Positions 41,701-53,829 of a DNA stretch of 64,000 bases are shown in pieces. The translations under genes and the position numbers were made by a program. This DNA comes from Tomocerus qinae (lineage: Eukaryota; Arthropoda; Collembola; Entomobryomorpha; Tomoceridae). The notes under the pieces are model-generated. The model was not told where the DNA came from and made no database searches. It saw nothing but the letters and a program-made list of their open reading frames with translations. Numbering within the stretch: position 1 is the first letter of the stretch; every line of letters starts with the position of its first letter. The stretch is from assembly GCA_020055645.1 (NCBI GenBank), contig CM034547.1, positions 44,160,409 to 44,224,408 on the forward strand, read 5' to 3'.

Positions 41701-43781
41701 TATCATTTGTTGATGCTGTGCAGGTGAGGGAGAAGTAATAAAACTGAATGAGGTGTCTTTAAGGAAAGATTGTTATGCGAGGTGTGTCGCTTTAAATTGA
41801 TCTAAATGATGAAATTATATACAATGAAATTACAACTTAGGCAAGCGTCATTGGCTTAAGGTTAGTTCAGATGGTAATTTAAACAAACAACTTTTGTTTT
41901 CTTCGTGCCAGTTTTTGCGTGTCTCGGACTAAAAATTTTACAAAGATGAGTAAAAAATGGAGATCAAAAACAGGATTTCATTCTGGATCTCCATCAAATG
42001 ACAGCGAAAGTGACTTTTTTTTACTGTTTAAACAGATTGATAAGCCTCATGCACAAAAAGTAGTTGTAATTCGTTATCTCTTACATATGTAAGTAAATCC
42101 TTGGGTTGGGTTATAACTTGATAGTATGACAATGTCTAGAATGAAAAATGAATCCGATAGTCAAATGAACTCTCTACAGCGAAAGTAAATTTAAATTTAG
42201 AATCTTTAGCTGGGCACGTTTAATAAATATTTAAAGCACCTTGATTTGTACCTAAATATATAATGTAGGTGAAGTACGTTTAAAGGTTGGGATGTGTGAA
42301 TGTACTTTTTTTCATGCTAATTGTCATTTCATGCTTTCTGAATGAGTCAGTGGGGGAAACGAAGCCGGAAGCTACTTGCACACTCTGTCATCTTTTATTT
42401 GCCGAAGGACATAAATGATGAAACTATTTGCTATTTTCTATTGAAAACCTTAACTCTGAAGAGTCGTGCCAAAGACTTATTTATTTCAATTGGGAAAGTA
42501 GGAAATTGTTGATTCACATGCCAGCCGTATTTGTACAACAACCAAAAGAGATGAGCAAATTCTATTATTTCACTTCTAACGTAACACATTATCTTCAACA
42601 AATAGAAATCTCTTTGTATATAACAATTTGATATTTACGTGCTTAATGCATTTAAACAATCCACTAACAACCTACAGTTACTTTCAGTTTTTCCAGAGCA
42701 ATTTCTATCTTAACTGGCCACTACAAACGAATGATAAATATATTTTTGTTAACATGCATTATTGGGACATTAAATTGGTACTGATTGTAATTTCAAAAAT
42801 TAAATCCCGAGAGTTGTACCAGAAGTCGTATAAGAATGGGACTACTAGGATATTATTTTAAGTACAAATTGTACTTGGTAAAAATTAAAGTGCATAAAGT
42901 AGAAAATATAGCGTGTTACCGGCTGTTTATGTATGATGATTTTTTGTGCATCTGGTCTATTTGTTAGTTTTAGTATGTGTAAGCATGTAATATATTTTTC
43001 AAATAGTGGACTACATATCTGGTATATGGTTAATGCATGTACATTACATGATTATATGGCATTTAGTGTTGTTAACTGCCAAGAAAATGAAATAAAAGTT
43101 GTGCTAGCAGATACTTTTGTTATACATGTTATTAATGTTATTCTGAGTGTAGGTATGTGTGATGTGAGTGAACCTTTCTTGGTAGCTGTCTAGCATCGAG
43201 CAGGATTCTATACGTGTGTTTGTTGAATTTGTATATCTATTACTACATTTCATATGCATTTGCTTTGCACTTGTTTGGGTCAGTGAAAGTTTTTGCAAAC
43301 CATTGCATTCTATCTACCTATCTCATTCGTTAGTAGACGGGGAACCTCAGATTTAATATTCTTCAGTACTGTAAACTAAAGCACTACCTACAATTGCTAT
43401 ATAAACATACGTAGATAGAATGGGCCTCGCCTTAGATATCCTATTCATTGCTTTCAGTTGAGATTCTCGAGCCTTTTTAGTTATTAATGGTCATCCATGG
43501 CCATGACATTCGTTAGTGTGGCGGCCACAAAGGAACAGCACGAAGCAGGAACTCTCAGTTATCTTTGTGTCAACTTCATTTTTAAGATTTCTAGCCCTGT
43601 GCATCTTTTCATTTACAAGTTTATTTACCTAAGTGTGTAGTAAATACAAATTCTTCAAAAGTATGAATTGAAACTTACAATAGTGTCTAGTGTCTAAAAG
43701 GATTTTGTATGGGAATACTTTGTGAACTGTAGTGTAGTAATTTTATTTAAATCTAAGTTCTGACTCCAAACGGTTTTCAAG
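29733..43781. other. Large gene-poor interval, gene F to gene G
   Basis: About 14 kb separates the minus-strand block A-F from the plus-strand genes G-I. It contains only short open frames, the longest about 100 codons near 35525, with unbiased composition and no splice partners. A 60-codon frame at 30976-31158 (minus) has a hydrophobic start but no cysteine domain. A TATATAAA element at 43398-43405 lies about 380 bases before the start of gene G and may belong to its promoter. Regulatory or noncoding transcripts cannot be excluded. Confidence 0.5.
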
Positions 43782-46700
43782 ATGAATTTCAAAAAAATCC
43801 TGTGGGTTTCGTTGCTAGTCTTAGTAATTAGTACTTATCAGACGGACAGTGGGATAATATTCGGTCTATTGCTCAAGATGCTCATGCTGAAAGGCGCGTT
43901 GTTCATGAGTATGCCGATTGCCATCGGTGCATTCATGATGGGACAAGGCATGGGATTTTTCGCCGGTAATATGATGGGTGGTTACATGATGCTCCGAGCA
44001 GCCAACCGCTACCACACGAAGGAGAAAAACAAGTGGATGTCATACTCCGGTGGGTACCATCATCCTAAATACACCGGATGGGGCTCACCCCATTACCAGA
44101 AGGGCTACCATTCCGCTAAAGCCGTTTTCAAAGCTATTGACCACTTGAATCATGCAAAACTTCACGCCTTGAATAAAGCGAAAGCAGCTATCCACGGAGT
44201 CAAGAGCAAAGTCAAGGGAATCAAAAGTGCAGTCCATGGATCTGCCCAGGGTCACTACGGGTTTGAAATCAATACAGGATCTAAAGGATGGAGCTACGCA
44301 CCAGGTAAAGGTTATTCGAAAGTTCACAGTGGATATGGACTTCCTGTCAGTTCTTACGAAGTGAGCGGGGACCACGGCGATATCCATGGACATGATTTCG
44401 GCTGGAGTCCAAGCTCAGGAGGATATAGTCCGGGTTCTGGAGGATACAGTTCTGGATGGGGAGGCAGTGGAAGTCAAAATCATGAGTATGCCTACACAGC
44501 TGAGACTAAAGGGAAACCCTATGGATTCAAGGAAATTCCTAACTACCATCAAACACCGGCTTCTTTGGAATACCATAATGCTGACCCCTTCGGGGGATTG
44601 GGTACTGACGGTGGGTATGACTACTCTGCAGGTGCTTTCGACACAAACAGTGAGTACAGTTCCCATTCTCCAGCCATCGGCAACAAATGGAATTCACCTT
44701 CTAATACCTATTACACTTCTGCTTATGCTGGACCTGGCCAAGAGTACACAGGTAGTCATTGCATTGCACTGGGAATTTTTATGTTATTCTTTGATCCAAT
44801 TGCTTACGTTGGGCTAGTCTCATTTTCAGTAGTCATTCCTCTCACCATTATTTAAGTACACATGAAAATCTCGCTTTTTATTTTACTGGCTAATTTAATT
44901 AGAACTTTGGTGCACTGTAGTAGTAAATACCAGAATTTGTAGTAGTATAGTAGTAGTAGTCCCATTAATTCCTATTCTGTAGCATGTGCGATAAATTGTA
45001 GTTTTGAAACGTGATATGATGCGATTAGTTTCTACTCCACAACCTACGTAATCACTGTAGTAATAGAGTTATGCATTAGCTTCTAAAACAATTTGGCTTT
45101 GCGATTGAGTGCACAGTAGTACTACATACATTTGTGTTCAACATACGTAGATTGTATTTCCCATGCTTTATCTGCATAGCACGGTAAATACTATAGTGTA
45201 TTACAAAGGGTTAAGTAAAAGAGCATTACACACAGCTTTATACTGCTAAAAATCTTGTTCTGCTCCAGAAAATCTTATTAGAGACACTAGGAATCATTGA
45301 CTGAGTACTTTATCCACACAACACTAATTTAGTGTACATCTATACTCTAAGTTCGTTCTGTTCTTTGCATACTGAAAATTAAGTTGTCATATAGAAATGT
45401 TAAAACGTATTACACTTACTCATATTTTTTAATGTTGATGAGAAAGCCCAGTTTTATGGAGATGACATTTTGAAATAGCCTTAGAAATTAATTTTATTTT
45501 CATCTGCAAACAAAATGCAAGTGAAGATTAGAAATGTACATGGGAAGAGACAACAATGGCAGTCAAATGAGAAAATTAATTATGATGTTTGAGACCTTTA
45601 AATACAAGTTCATTGTTTATAGTACCTGTCTGTATCGTTGTGTGGTGTAGTACAAAGTACCTTTCTTGCATGGTGTGAGAACTCACGCAATGTTTTTGCA
45701 AAGATCAAAAGATTCGTGTACACCAGAAAGACATAAATATTGTAATTAAGTAAAAGAAGACAGGAAAGCATACAAGATAGAACTGCTTTTATATGATGAT
45801 GAGAGTCGACATGAAGATTATTATTGTATCTTATGATTATTGTAAATTATGGTATCGTCTTTCTTATCTTAGCAAGATCAATGCAAGTATGAATGATGCA
45901 TTGTGTTAAAAGTGTTTAACATCTTATCTCCTGTTGCGTGGTGTGACTAAATAAATGTGTATCTCGTCTTAACAAAGATGAATCTTGATGAATTTGTTAC
46001 ATTTAAATGGTATGAGTTAAACGTGACAATAGATTGTCTACTTTTTAATGAATGGGGTACATTTTTTAATGTAACATCGAAAGTACGTGGGCATCATTTT
46101 TAAAATACCCAAAAATTATCTATATAATTTAACTTACAGTTGCAGGTCATGATAAAATCAATTGAATTGTATAATATACTTATACTACGTTTTGTATTTA
46201 GGTCTTTTGACACAGGGAGGAAGTGGTACGATTGAAAAATCAGCAGAAGGTGTTGATGACGAAGAAGGAAATGAATCCCAACAATCATTTAGCACTGCTG
46301 AAGCTCCTAATGAGATTATCGAACAATATCTAGAGACTCGTCTTCAAGAAGAAGCAAAGAAAGTGAAAGATGTAGAGCAGAAGAAGGAAGCACAAAATTT
46401 AATTCAGTTATTACGAAAGGCATATTTGAAACAATTAGTTGATTCTCTGAAAAAGGAGGAAGAGGAACTGGAGAAAAGTGTTAATCCTTCGCCATCCCCT
46501 GCCACCTCATCAAAAGAGTCGAGATCTTTAGCAGGAATGGATTCCTTGGAGTACATGAAATACCTTGTTGGTTTATCAGATAAAGACAGTCCAGTTGCTG
46601 AAAAACAAGTACAACATTCCACTCCAAAACATTCAGTGTATACTTCAACAAAGACTGTTCCAGTTTCCTCGACCTTTGGAACTACAACCAAAGCAACTAC

Positions 46701-49700
46701 AACTACAAGCTCTACCGAAAAATCTACAACTAGCACAACTACCGAACGATTGGTAATAATAAATTCAACCACAGTGAAACCCAAACCCAAAAGGACGACG
46801 ACCGAGTCACCTTTGTTCAAGGACACTACCGTAGAGATTTCAAATGTCAATCCGGAAATTGCCGCCATGTGGGTCAGGTCTGAGAGTACCTATGTGGACG
46901 AAAAGAGTCCATTTGTTCTTCGGCTGAAACGAGAAGCGTCTCCAGCTTCGCCAGAGGAAAAGCAAGTTAAAGCTTTCGTTGATGACATAAAACGATTTTT
47001 CACATTGCTCTCTGTATTGGATCAAGACCAGTGTTTGCAAAAACTCGTCTGTGATGTACACACTAAGCCAAGTAGTGAAATAGAGAAACTTGGAGATTAT
47101 GAAAAGAATATCATCACCACTTTCAAGTAAGGGAAATAAATTAAAATTATGCCATTATTGGCTCATTATAAATTACTCTTGCTAAGTACTTAAGTAGGTA
47201 TCTATTTTTATCCAATTCTTCGTTTTCTCTTCCTTTTCTAATCTTATTAACATCTTATATCACTTTGAAGTCACTCTTTATTATACTTACTAATACGGAG
47301 ACAATAACCAATTACAACATTCGTTTATATGACAGAAAGTTTCATTTCTGTACATAGCCACATAACATTGTATTACAGTGTAAGGACTTGTTGAAACAGT
47401 TTAGCACATTTTAGTACCTACAGTTTAGATAAAGAAAAGGCATTGAAAAATAGCATATCTTGTATTATGAGAAACTTCCGCTATAGGCTGTATCAGAGAT
47501 TGGAAATTGGAAACGACAATAATTTTATGACTTTGACTTTCTGACTTGCTCTACTGAATTACATTATCTTTATTGTCATGCCTAGTATAGCTAATAATTT
47601 ATTGTAGGTAACAATCGTTAACATAACTAGTTAGGAAACAGTAGTAGGTACTTATATAATAAAGTTGATTCTTCTGTCAGTGTGAAAGGTTGTACACGTG
47701 GACGTGTATGGAAAACTAAATATAATTTCATGCGCATATGATAAGCACAATATCATTAACTAAAGACAAAGTACTGCTGATTTTAGATATTTGGGATTAA
47801 TCAAACATTCCATGCCATTTCGCCTAAGGCTTCATAAATTCATAGATCTATACCAAAGTTTTATTAGTTTGCAAATTATTTACATGAAGGAATGTTTTAA
47901 ATTTTGCATTTAGTTTGATCGCTAAATGTGAAACTCTTCAATATCTAATTTAATGGCTATGCGTATGGTCATAGTAAAGTGACGAGAAATTAACGATTAA
48001 ATCGACCATTACTCCATTTTTTCTGTATTTGACATTTTCCATTTCTCCAAAATTACCTTTACCTATTAGTATGCAATTGACATTGAAAATAATATGACAC
48101 ATTCCCTAGAATGTCTTGTTATAAATTTAGGCTATACGAAATTCTGAGTGCGAAATCATGACAGATGTAAAGATATTTAAGGATAGGAAAAAGTGCATTT
48201 TGGTATTTTTGGTTAGTTCTTACTTTTTCAGTAATTTATTTGTGATGTAGAAGATAGTAAGTCGATTTGTCTTATGGATTGACTGTCTAATGCATGCCTA
48301 GGCATCCCATGAAATGTGAGTCACGTACTTGGTAGAAAACAAGAGTAAAATCGTAATCCTGTTTTGTTCACCATTTGGCTAATACACAATTAACATTTGT
48401 TTGCCTACAGATCAAAGCAGTTTCACTTTTCTTTCTATATAGACCTCACATTCGAGTGTAGCGTGTAAGATCTGCTTAGAAATGTGAATGTAAACCAAAG
48501 GAGTGAGACTCACCTAAACACAATGCGAAATGCAACCACACAGATAGTACCTACTTTTATTCTAAGTAATCTATACCATAGTGGAAGTAATTGCAAGAAT
48601 GTTAACTAAACTATATTAAATATATTGAGATTAATGACACGAGTAGGCACTTATACAAAAGGTACTAAACTGCATATATAAGCGATTACCGCTCCCGACA
48701 ACATTGCATTTCCATTTACAATCAAAGAAAACAACAACTTTACAAGAATGCATGCATAATATGTGTGTCTATGACCTTTTACTTGTTCCTTGCTGTTGTT
48801 GAATCAACGTTTGATGTGTTGTCTCACTGAATTAAAATTCAATTCACAATAACTCAATCTACGAAAGTTGCAGACTAGACATTACACACACAACACTCTG
48901 ATTTTAAGTTCTTAAATATCTGTAGACCTAATTATTATACTAATAAATGACTAATGTATCTGTAGCACTGATGTCCATATAGATAGTATTTCCTTTTATT
49001 GATTTATTTACAATATACAACTGTGTAGGACTAGATAAATACTTCTACATTACCGTTTATCAGTCAGACAGAATTGTGGATTGTCGAATGTATGTGAGAA
49101 ATGTTGTGATACCAGTTTTTACTCAACTTTGCAAAAAATAAGCAATGCTTATTCGTCCGGAACTTTCACTTTTTTGCCAAAAGTTTTAATTTCTGTTGTG
49201 GTTTTCGAAGCAAATGCCTTTTTGGTAACGGCGGCGTACCTAATGGTATAACTAACAACCACACATCTTCTCGCCTATGTATGAGAGTTGCTTCAGTTTG
49301 TTACTATATTCGTAAAAAAGGTCGACAATCTTTGCAGAATAGAATGCGTGATATTGGCAAGTGTGCTAAAGTCAGATATTTACATAGGTAGATCATAAAT
49401 CGTTCCAATTCTATTATAAGTCCTATATAAGAATCCTCAGAGGCTTAGCTTGCTTAGATTTTCTATTTAAAAAATGTTTATAATGCAAGTTTTCGATGAT
49501 TGAACCAGTCGGCTTTAGTAGTATCGTTTATTCTGGCTAATTTTGTAGACTAACTGGTTCAGTCAAGGGTAATTGCGTTGAGTATTATTATTATTGTCAT
49601 TTTAGTGTTATTAAATGGGTACTTATTGTTATTGTTTTATCCTAAATGTTATTTAATGCACTTACTCACTCATGTTAGAATCTTCAGTGTTGTAATAAAT

Positions 49701-52061
49701 GTTGGAAGTTTGTACGCAGGATGTGGGTAATTTATGATTTATGAGCCTTAAAAATACAGTGTTACTATAGTTCATTTTTTTTGATTGAGAAATTTTTGCT
49801 TAAAAGGTTATCTGAAAGGGTTAACCATGGGAGGTCAAAGGGCACTCATGTTGTAACTAGTCTGGGTATCCATGGAAATCAAAATACAAATTTTGAAACC
49901 TGTCAGAAATCTTTACATGGAAAGAGCCTAAAAAATTTCTCAATCAAAAAAAAATGAACTATACAGGGATAGTACTAAGTTCCAATACACGTTTGTCGGC
50001 TAATAACTCAAAAACTAGAGCAGATAGAGAAATGAGAGTACTACCATTGGAAAGAGGCTGAACTAACTTAAAGATTGGTATATGACAAGTAATTATTTGA
50101 AAGTAATTAATAGTCCAAAAATAATGATGAACTAAAATTAAATTTATACATGGGAAACCATAGGGAAAACATACCCGACATTTACTAACTTTTGTAAGTT
50201 GTACAGAATATTTCATGCTTAAAAACTACCGGGAAGTGATTCGTCGTGTCAAGAAGCAATTTTTGACCATATTACCCTTACATCACGCTATTATTAAAAT
50301 CGTAATTAAAAAGTTTGAAGAAACTGGAAATGCAGTAGATGACCGAACGCGAGCTGTCCCCCCAATTATCGTCCTCACAAAAGAAAATAAAGTAAGAATT
50401 GAAAAGTCGGTACTCTGTAAGCCAAGACAGTCCATCGGAGACATTTCTATAAATTCAGGAATACGTTGGCTTAATTTCCAAAAAGCATTAAAGAAAAGTC
50501 TGTATCTTGTTGCTGGCCTACCAAAGTCCAGGAACTAATGCCAGCCAAATGAGACCTCATCAAATCAACCGAGTGAATTCTGTGACGAATTCTTATCACG
50601 TCTTGCTGAAAATCCGACTTATTTGAAGTCATAGTGTGGAGTGATGAGTGCAATTTTAATCTCAATGAAATTGTTAATCGAAGGAATCAAGTGTACTGGA
50701 CCAATCGAAACCACCATTTTACAGTGGAGAAAAGTCTCAAGAGTTAGGGCATAAACTTTTTAACTACAATTTTAATAATAGCGTTATGTGGGGGGTAATA
50801 TGGTCAAAAATTGCTTCTTGACGCGACGAATCACTTCCGGGAAGTCTTTACACACGAAACATTCTTTACAACTTACAAAAGTTAATTAATGTCGAGTATC
50901 TGTTCCCTATGGTTTCCCATGTATAAATTTAATTTTAGTTCATCATTATTTTTTGACTATTAATTACTTTCAAATAATTACTTGTCATATACCAATCTTC
51001 AAGTTTGTTCAGCCTCTTTCCAATGGTAGTACTCTCATTTCTCTATCTGGTCTAGTTTTTGAGTTATTAGCCGACAAACGTGTATTGGAACTTAGTACTA
51101 TCCCTGTATATACCTTTTTACAATTTAAGAGGTAGGTATGGTTCCTAATGACGATTGGGTTTGACTATCATATTCGCTCTAAACTTTTTTTGGGAAACTT
51201 GGATCTAGTCCGTGAATATTGGTCGTAGAAAGACGAAGTTGGTCTTTAAAAACGCAGAAAATGTCAATTTATAGCAGCTTGCACTTAGATTTCTACCTTT
51301 AACCTTCGTTTGCAAGTTATTGCAATTTTAATTAATATCTCGTAACCAGAGGTAAAAATTGGGAATCTAAGTGCAAGCTGCTATAAATTGACATTTTCTG
51401 CGTTTTTAGAGACCAACTTTGTCTTTCTACGACCAATATTCTCGGACTAGATCCAAGTGTCCCAAAAAAAATCGTCACTTTTATGCCCTATTCATTTTGC
51501 TGTATTGTCATAGAGTAAATTTCTATGGCTTTGTGTATTTTAAATCGTAGCCATAGATACTTCCCCATTACCTGCCCCTCATTGAATTTCCCCGTATTTT
51601 GAACCACCCCTGAACCTTAACCTAAATTGAATGGGTCTGAAGAAAAGATCGCCCAGTTGCTTAATTATAAGTGGAGTTTGTAATATTATGGTAATTAAAA
51701 TAGATAAGGTATATAAATAGCTATTTGCATGAAAAATAATGAAATTTGATTTGATTGCATTATTATTTTTAGATTGATGAAAGCTATGCTTCCCGAAAAT
51801 GAAGAAGACAGTACGACAAAGTATAGAAAAGCAGCTTTAATTGGAGAAACGGGGCTATCGACGGACATCTGCAAAGCTGCTTATTCAGCATGTACATTTT
51901 CCTCCAGCCAAATCATTACTCTAGGAACTCAAGTAGAGAAAACACCCGGGGATTGGACAGAAACATCCACAGAAGCTTCTACTGAAAAAAGCAGTGCTAG
52001 TAGAAGGAGCGACTATGTTACTGCAATGCCAAGAGTTAGAAGACGTGTTCTCAATCCTTAG
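43782..52061 (+). CDS. Gene G: Gly/Tyr/Ser-rich and Thr-rich secreted protein with C-terminal 4-Cys domain
   Basis: Coding exons 43782-44751, 46202-47126 and 51773-52061. Phases 1 and 2 agree, giving 727 residues. The protein starts with a signal peptide (MNFKKILWVSLLVLVISTYQ) and a Met/Gly/Leu-rich hydrophobic stretch resembling gene C. Exon 1 continues with a basic, then Gly/Tyr/Ser-rich region (GGYSPGSGGYSSGWGGSGS). Exon 2 has an acidic, probably helical segment, a Thr-rich linker and the convertase-type site RLKREAS. Then follow C601 and C607 (CLQKLVC). Exon 3 carries YRKAALIGETGLSTDIC and KAAYSAC (C665, C672). The 4.6 kb second intron (47127-51772) holds a mariner-like element and two foldback elements. 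It is the first plus-strand member after the six minus-strand ones. Composition suggests an extracellular structural protein, which is inference. Confidence 0.85.
49766..49963. mobile_element. Foldback (MITE-like) element abutting the mariner-like element
   Basis: Arms at 49766-49797 and 49931-49963 are inverted copies starting TATAGTTCATTTTTTTT and continuing GATTGAGAAATTTTT. They differ by one T in the homopolymer. The right arm ends in the TA that is also the left target-site TA of the next element. It has no coding capacity and lies within the second intron of gene G. Confidence 0.7.
49964..51106 (+). mobile_element. Internally deleted Tc1/mariner-like element with about 350-bp terminal inverted repeats
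   Basis: The element starts CAGGGATAGTACTAAG, ends with the inverted copy, and is flanked by TA on both sides, the Tc1/mariner target. The inverted arms are about 353 bp each (49964-50316 and 50753-51106), with only about 435 bp between them. Transposase remnants are visible: a helix-turn-helix-like N-terminus starting near 50215 (KFEETGNAVDDRTR), and a later WSDECNFNLN segment near 50637 matching the mariner SDE context. The frame is broken between them and most of the catalytic domain is absent, so it is non-autonomous. It lies in the second intron of gene G. Confidence 0.8.
51185..51471. mobile_element. Long foldback element
   Basis: Left arm about 51185-51300 and right arm about 51350-51471 are near-perfect inverted copies (for example TTGGATCTAGTCCG and GCAGCTTGCACTTAGAT in both). 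The spacer is about 50 bp. There is no coding capacity. It is about 80 bp from the right end of the mariner-like element, in the same intron of gene G. Confidence 0.75.
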
Positions 52062-52159
52062 ATATTGCAATTTTATATATCACAAACTAGATAATGAAAT
52101 TAGATTTCTGTGCACAATATTTTATGAGCTCCAATTTATTGTAGAGTGGCCAGAAATGA

Positions 52160-52165
52160 AATAAA
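52160..52165 (+). terminator. Poly(A) signal AATAAA of gene G
   Basis: AATAAA lies about 100 bases after the gene G stop codon on the sense strand, a normal position for a cleavage and polyadenylation signal. Confidence 0.5.
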
Positions 52166-52247
52166 TGTGATGTAGGCTAACCTACCATCATGAAAATCGC
52201 TGCAGCCCGCACAGGTCCGTAATAATGACAGTATGTACCTACTGTAA

Positions 52248-52502
52248 AAGGAAAAGTAAATAGAGCCCTGGGATTTCTTTGTAAGTTATTTGGCACGCGA
52301 ATTTCATTGTTATCATTTTTGAAGTTGTTTTATGCGAAATAAACATGGAAATAAACAGTATTCAACAGTGACATTTGCGGTTGTCTAGGGTAATAGAGGT
52401 AGTTGCCAAGACATTTGCCAAAAAAATTTTGTGTTTTTCTGAAAACCTTTCAAAATTCGCTTATGGAAATTCGGGCTCCCAGGGCTCTATTTACTTTTCC
52501 TT
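52248..52502. mobile_element. MITE-like element with 26-bp terminal inverted repeats
   Basis: AAGGAAAAGTAAATAGAGCC at 52248 and onward, through CTGGGA to 52273, is matched by its exact inverse at 52477-52502. The 255-bp unit has no coding capacity. It lies just 3' of gene G. Confidence 0.75.
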
Positions 52503-52946
52503 CGACAATAATAATAGCTGCCGATATTTGTTATGTATTTTATGAAAGTTTATTTAATTTATCTCTTTTATAGTTTCTTAAATAATCCTAAAAATCATGC
52601 CATTTTGTACAACGATGATGCGTTATGAGTATTTTGTCTATACTGAATGCATGTGATGTAAATAGATGTAATTAAAATATATACAATGTGAATAAAATTT
52701 CTGAATGTATGTACAATTAAATATTTTACTGTTGAAGATTAGATATTTATTTATTTACAAAATTTAGATTTAGTCAATATATATACAGACCGCAACTATA
52801 TTTACAAGGTCATAGTCAGAATTATTTACATGGCCAATTAATGTTTTTGTTTGTGGACATAGTAAAACAGGAATCTACAGCACAACAAATGATTTAGAAT
52901 TAGTGTAAAATTGTTACAATATTTCATTCTGCTTGCTTCTTTTAAT

Positions 52947-53408
52947 TTAAAATCCACATCCGCCTCCACGGTTGCTTCCACCACGTTGTGGGCAACTGAG
53001 ATCCATTGGAATGCAGCATCCTGGTGGGGGCCCGCATGGGGATTGGCCACATCCAGACTGTCCAGAATCGCCGTCATCCTCACAGCAAACGACAGGAATG
53101 CAGCAAACCTTTGGTGGGTTCTTGTTCTTGGGTGGAGGAGGGATCTCACAAACAATGTTAATCGGCGGCAACTGGAAGACACAACATTGACCTTGTTGAT
53201 TCGGAGCTCGAGTCTTGATGACGACAGGCTGAAAAGAAAGACAGAAAAGGACGTCACTCTCTCGTGCTACAGCAATCCAATTTTCCCAGAAATTAAAAAT
53301 ATGTTAGAAAAAACTTCTTACCGGGCAACAGCAAGGCATGGATGTAGGGCAGCAAGGTGGAGGACAGCATGGAGGAGGACAACCACCGGAAGGACGACCG
53401 CAAGACAT
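52947..53408 (-). CDS. Small Cys/Pro-rich protein
   Basis: Two exons in reading order: 53322-53408 (29 codons) and 52947-53228, phase 0, with donor CCG|GTAAGA and acceptor TTTTCAG. The product has 122 residues, 22 of them Cys. Exon 1 starts MSCGRPSGGCPPPCCPPPCC; exon 2 has CCIPVVCCEDDG and GPPPGCCIPM motifs and ends RGGGCGF. There is no signal peptide, so it is probably intracellular or structural. Composition recalls Cys/Pro-rich sperm-tail, keratin-like or metal-binding proteins, but I do not recognise a specific family. An arthropod initiator-like TCAGTT lies on the minus strand at 53481-53486, consistent with a short 5' UTR. Confidence 0.75.
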
Positions 53409-53687
53409 CTTTGAATGAGTTGAAAATTGGAGAATTCGAGAGAGAAAATGAAGGTACGAACTGCAGAGAAAATGAAGTGGAACTGATTTTATCGTTCGTT
53501 TAGCCAAATAGCTTCATCATCCCTCTGTCAAATAAATCTAAGGGACAAATTCATATAGTTGTCATTGACTACATTTTGAATTTACATTATGTACCAAGGT
53601 CCATAATGCATACAAAATGATCCGTACAACCTGCGGCAATGTGGATCGAACGTAATAAGGTGATGTCTATAGCCAATTTCAACATCT

Positions 53688-53817
53688 TTCTGCAGCCAGT
53701 TTGAAGTTTGGGTGCATTCAGTTAGCTTTTAGCTGGGAAAAATCCCGTGGTCATGGATACAGCCACTGATTCCCCCTGGGCCTGCACCCAGTTTTCCTAT
53801 TCAAACTGGCTGCAGAA
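53688..53817. mobile_element. Short MITE-like element at the serpin 5' end
   Basis: A perfect 18-bp inverted repeat, TTCTGCAGCCAGTTTGAA, lies at 53688-53705 and 53800-53817. Inner inverted words GGGTGCA and TGCACCC are also present. The 130-bp unit has no coding capacity and ends 12 bases before the serpin ATG used here. Confidence 0.65.
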
Positions 53818-53829
53818 TAAGAGCAAAAC

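Larger units (their letters stand above)
52062..52946. other. Interval between gene G and the Cys/Pro-rich gene
   Basis: Convergent 3' flanks of gene G and the minus-strand Cys/Pro gene. It holds the gene G poly(A) signal and one MITE-like element, both listed separately. Nothing else is recognised. Confidence 0.6.

Noticed and set aside
42428..43193. Three consecutive plus-strand frames upstream of gene G
   Set aside because: Composition looks random, there is no shared theme, and junctions cannot be joined in phase to gene G.
52838..53257. 139-codon minus-strand frame over the Cys/Pro gene
   Set aside because: It runs through the acceptor in another frame. The spliced two-exon Cys/Pro reading explains the sequence better.
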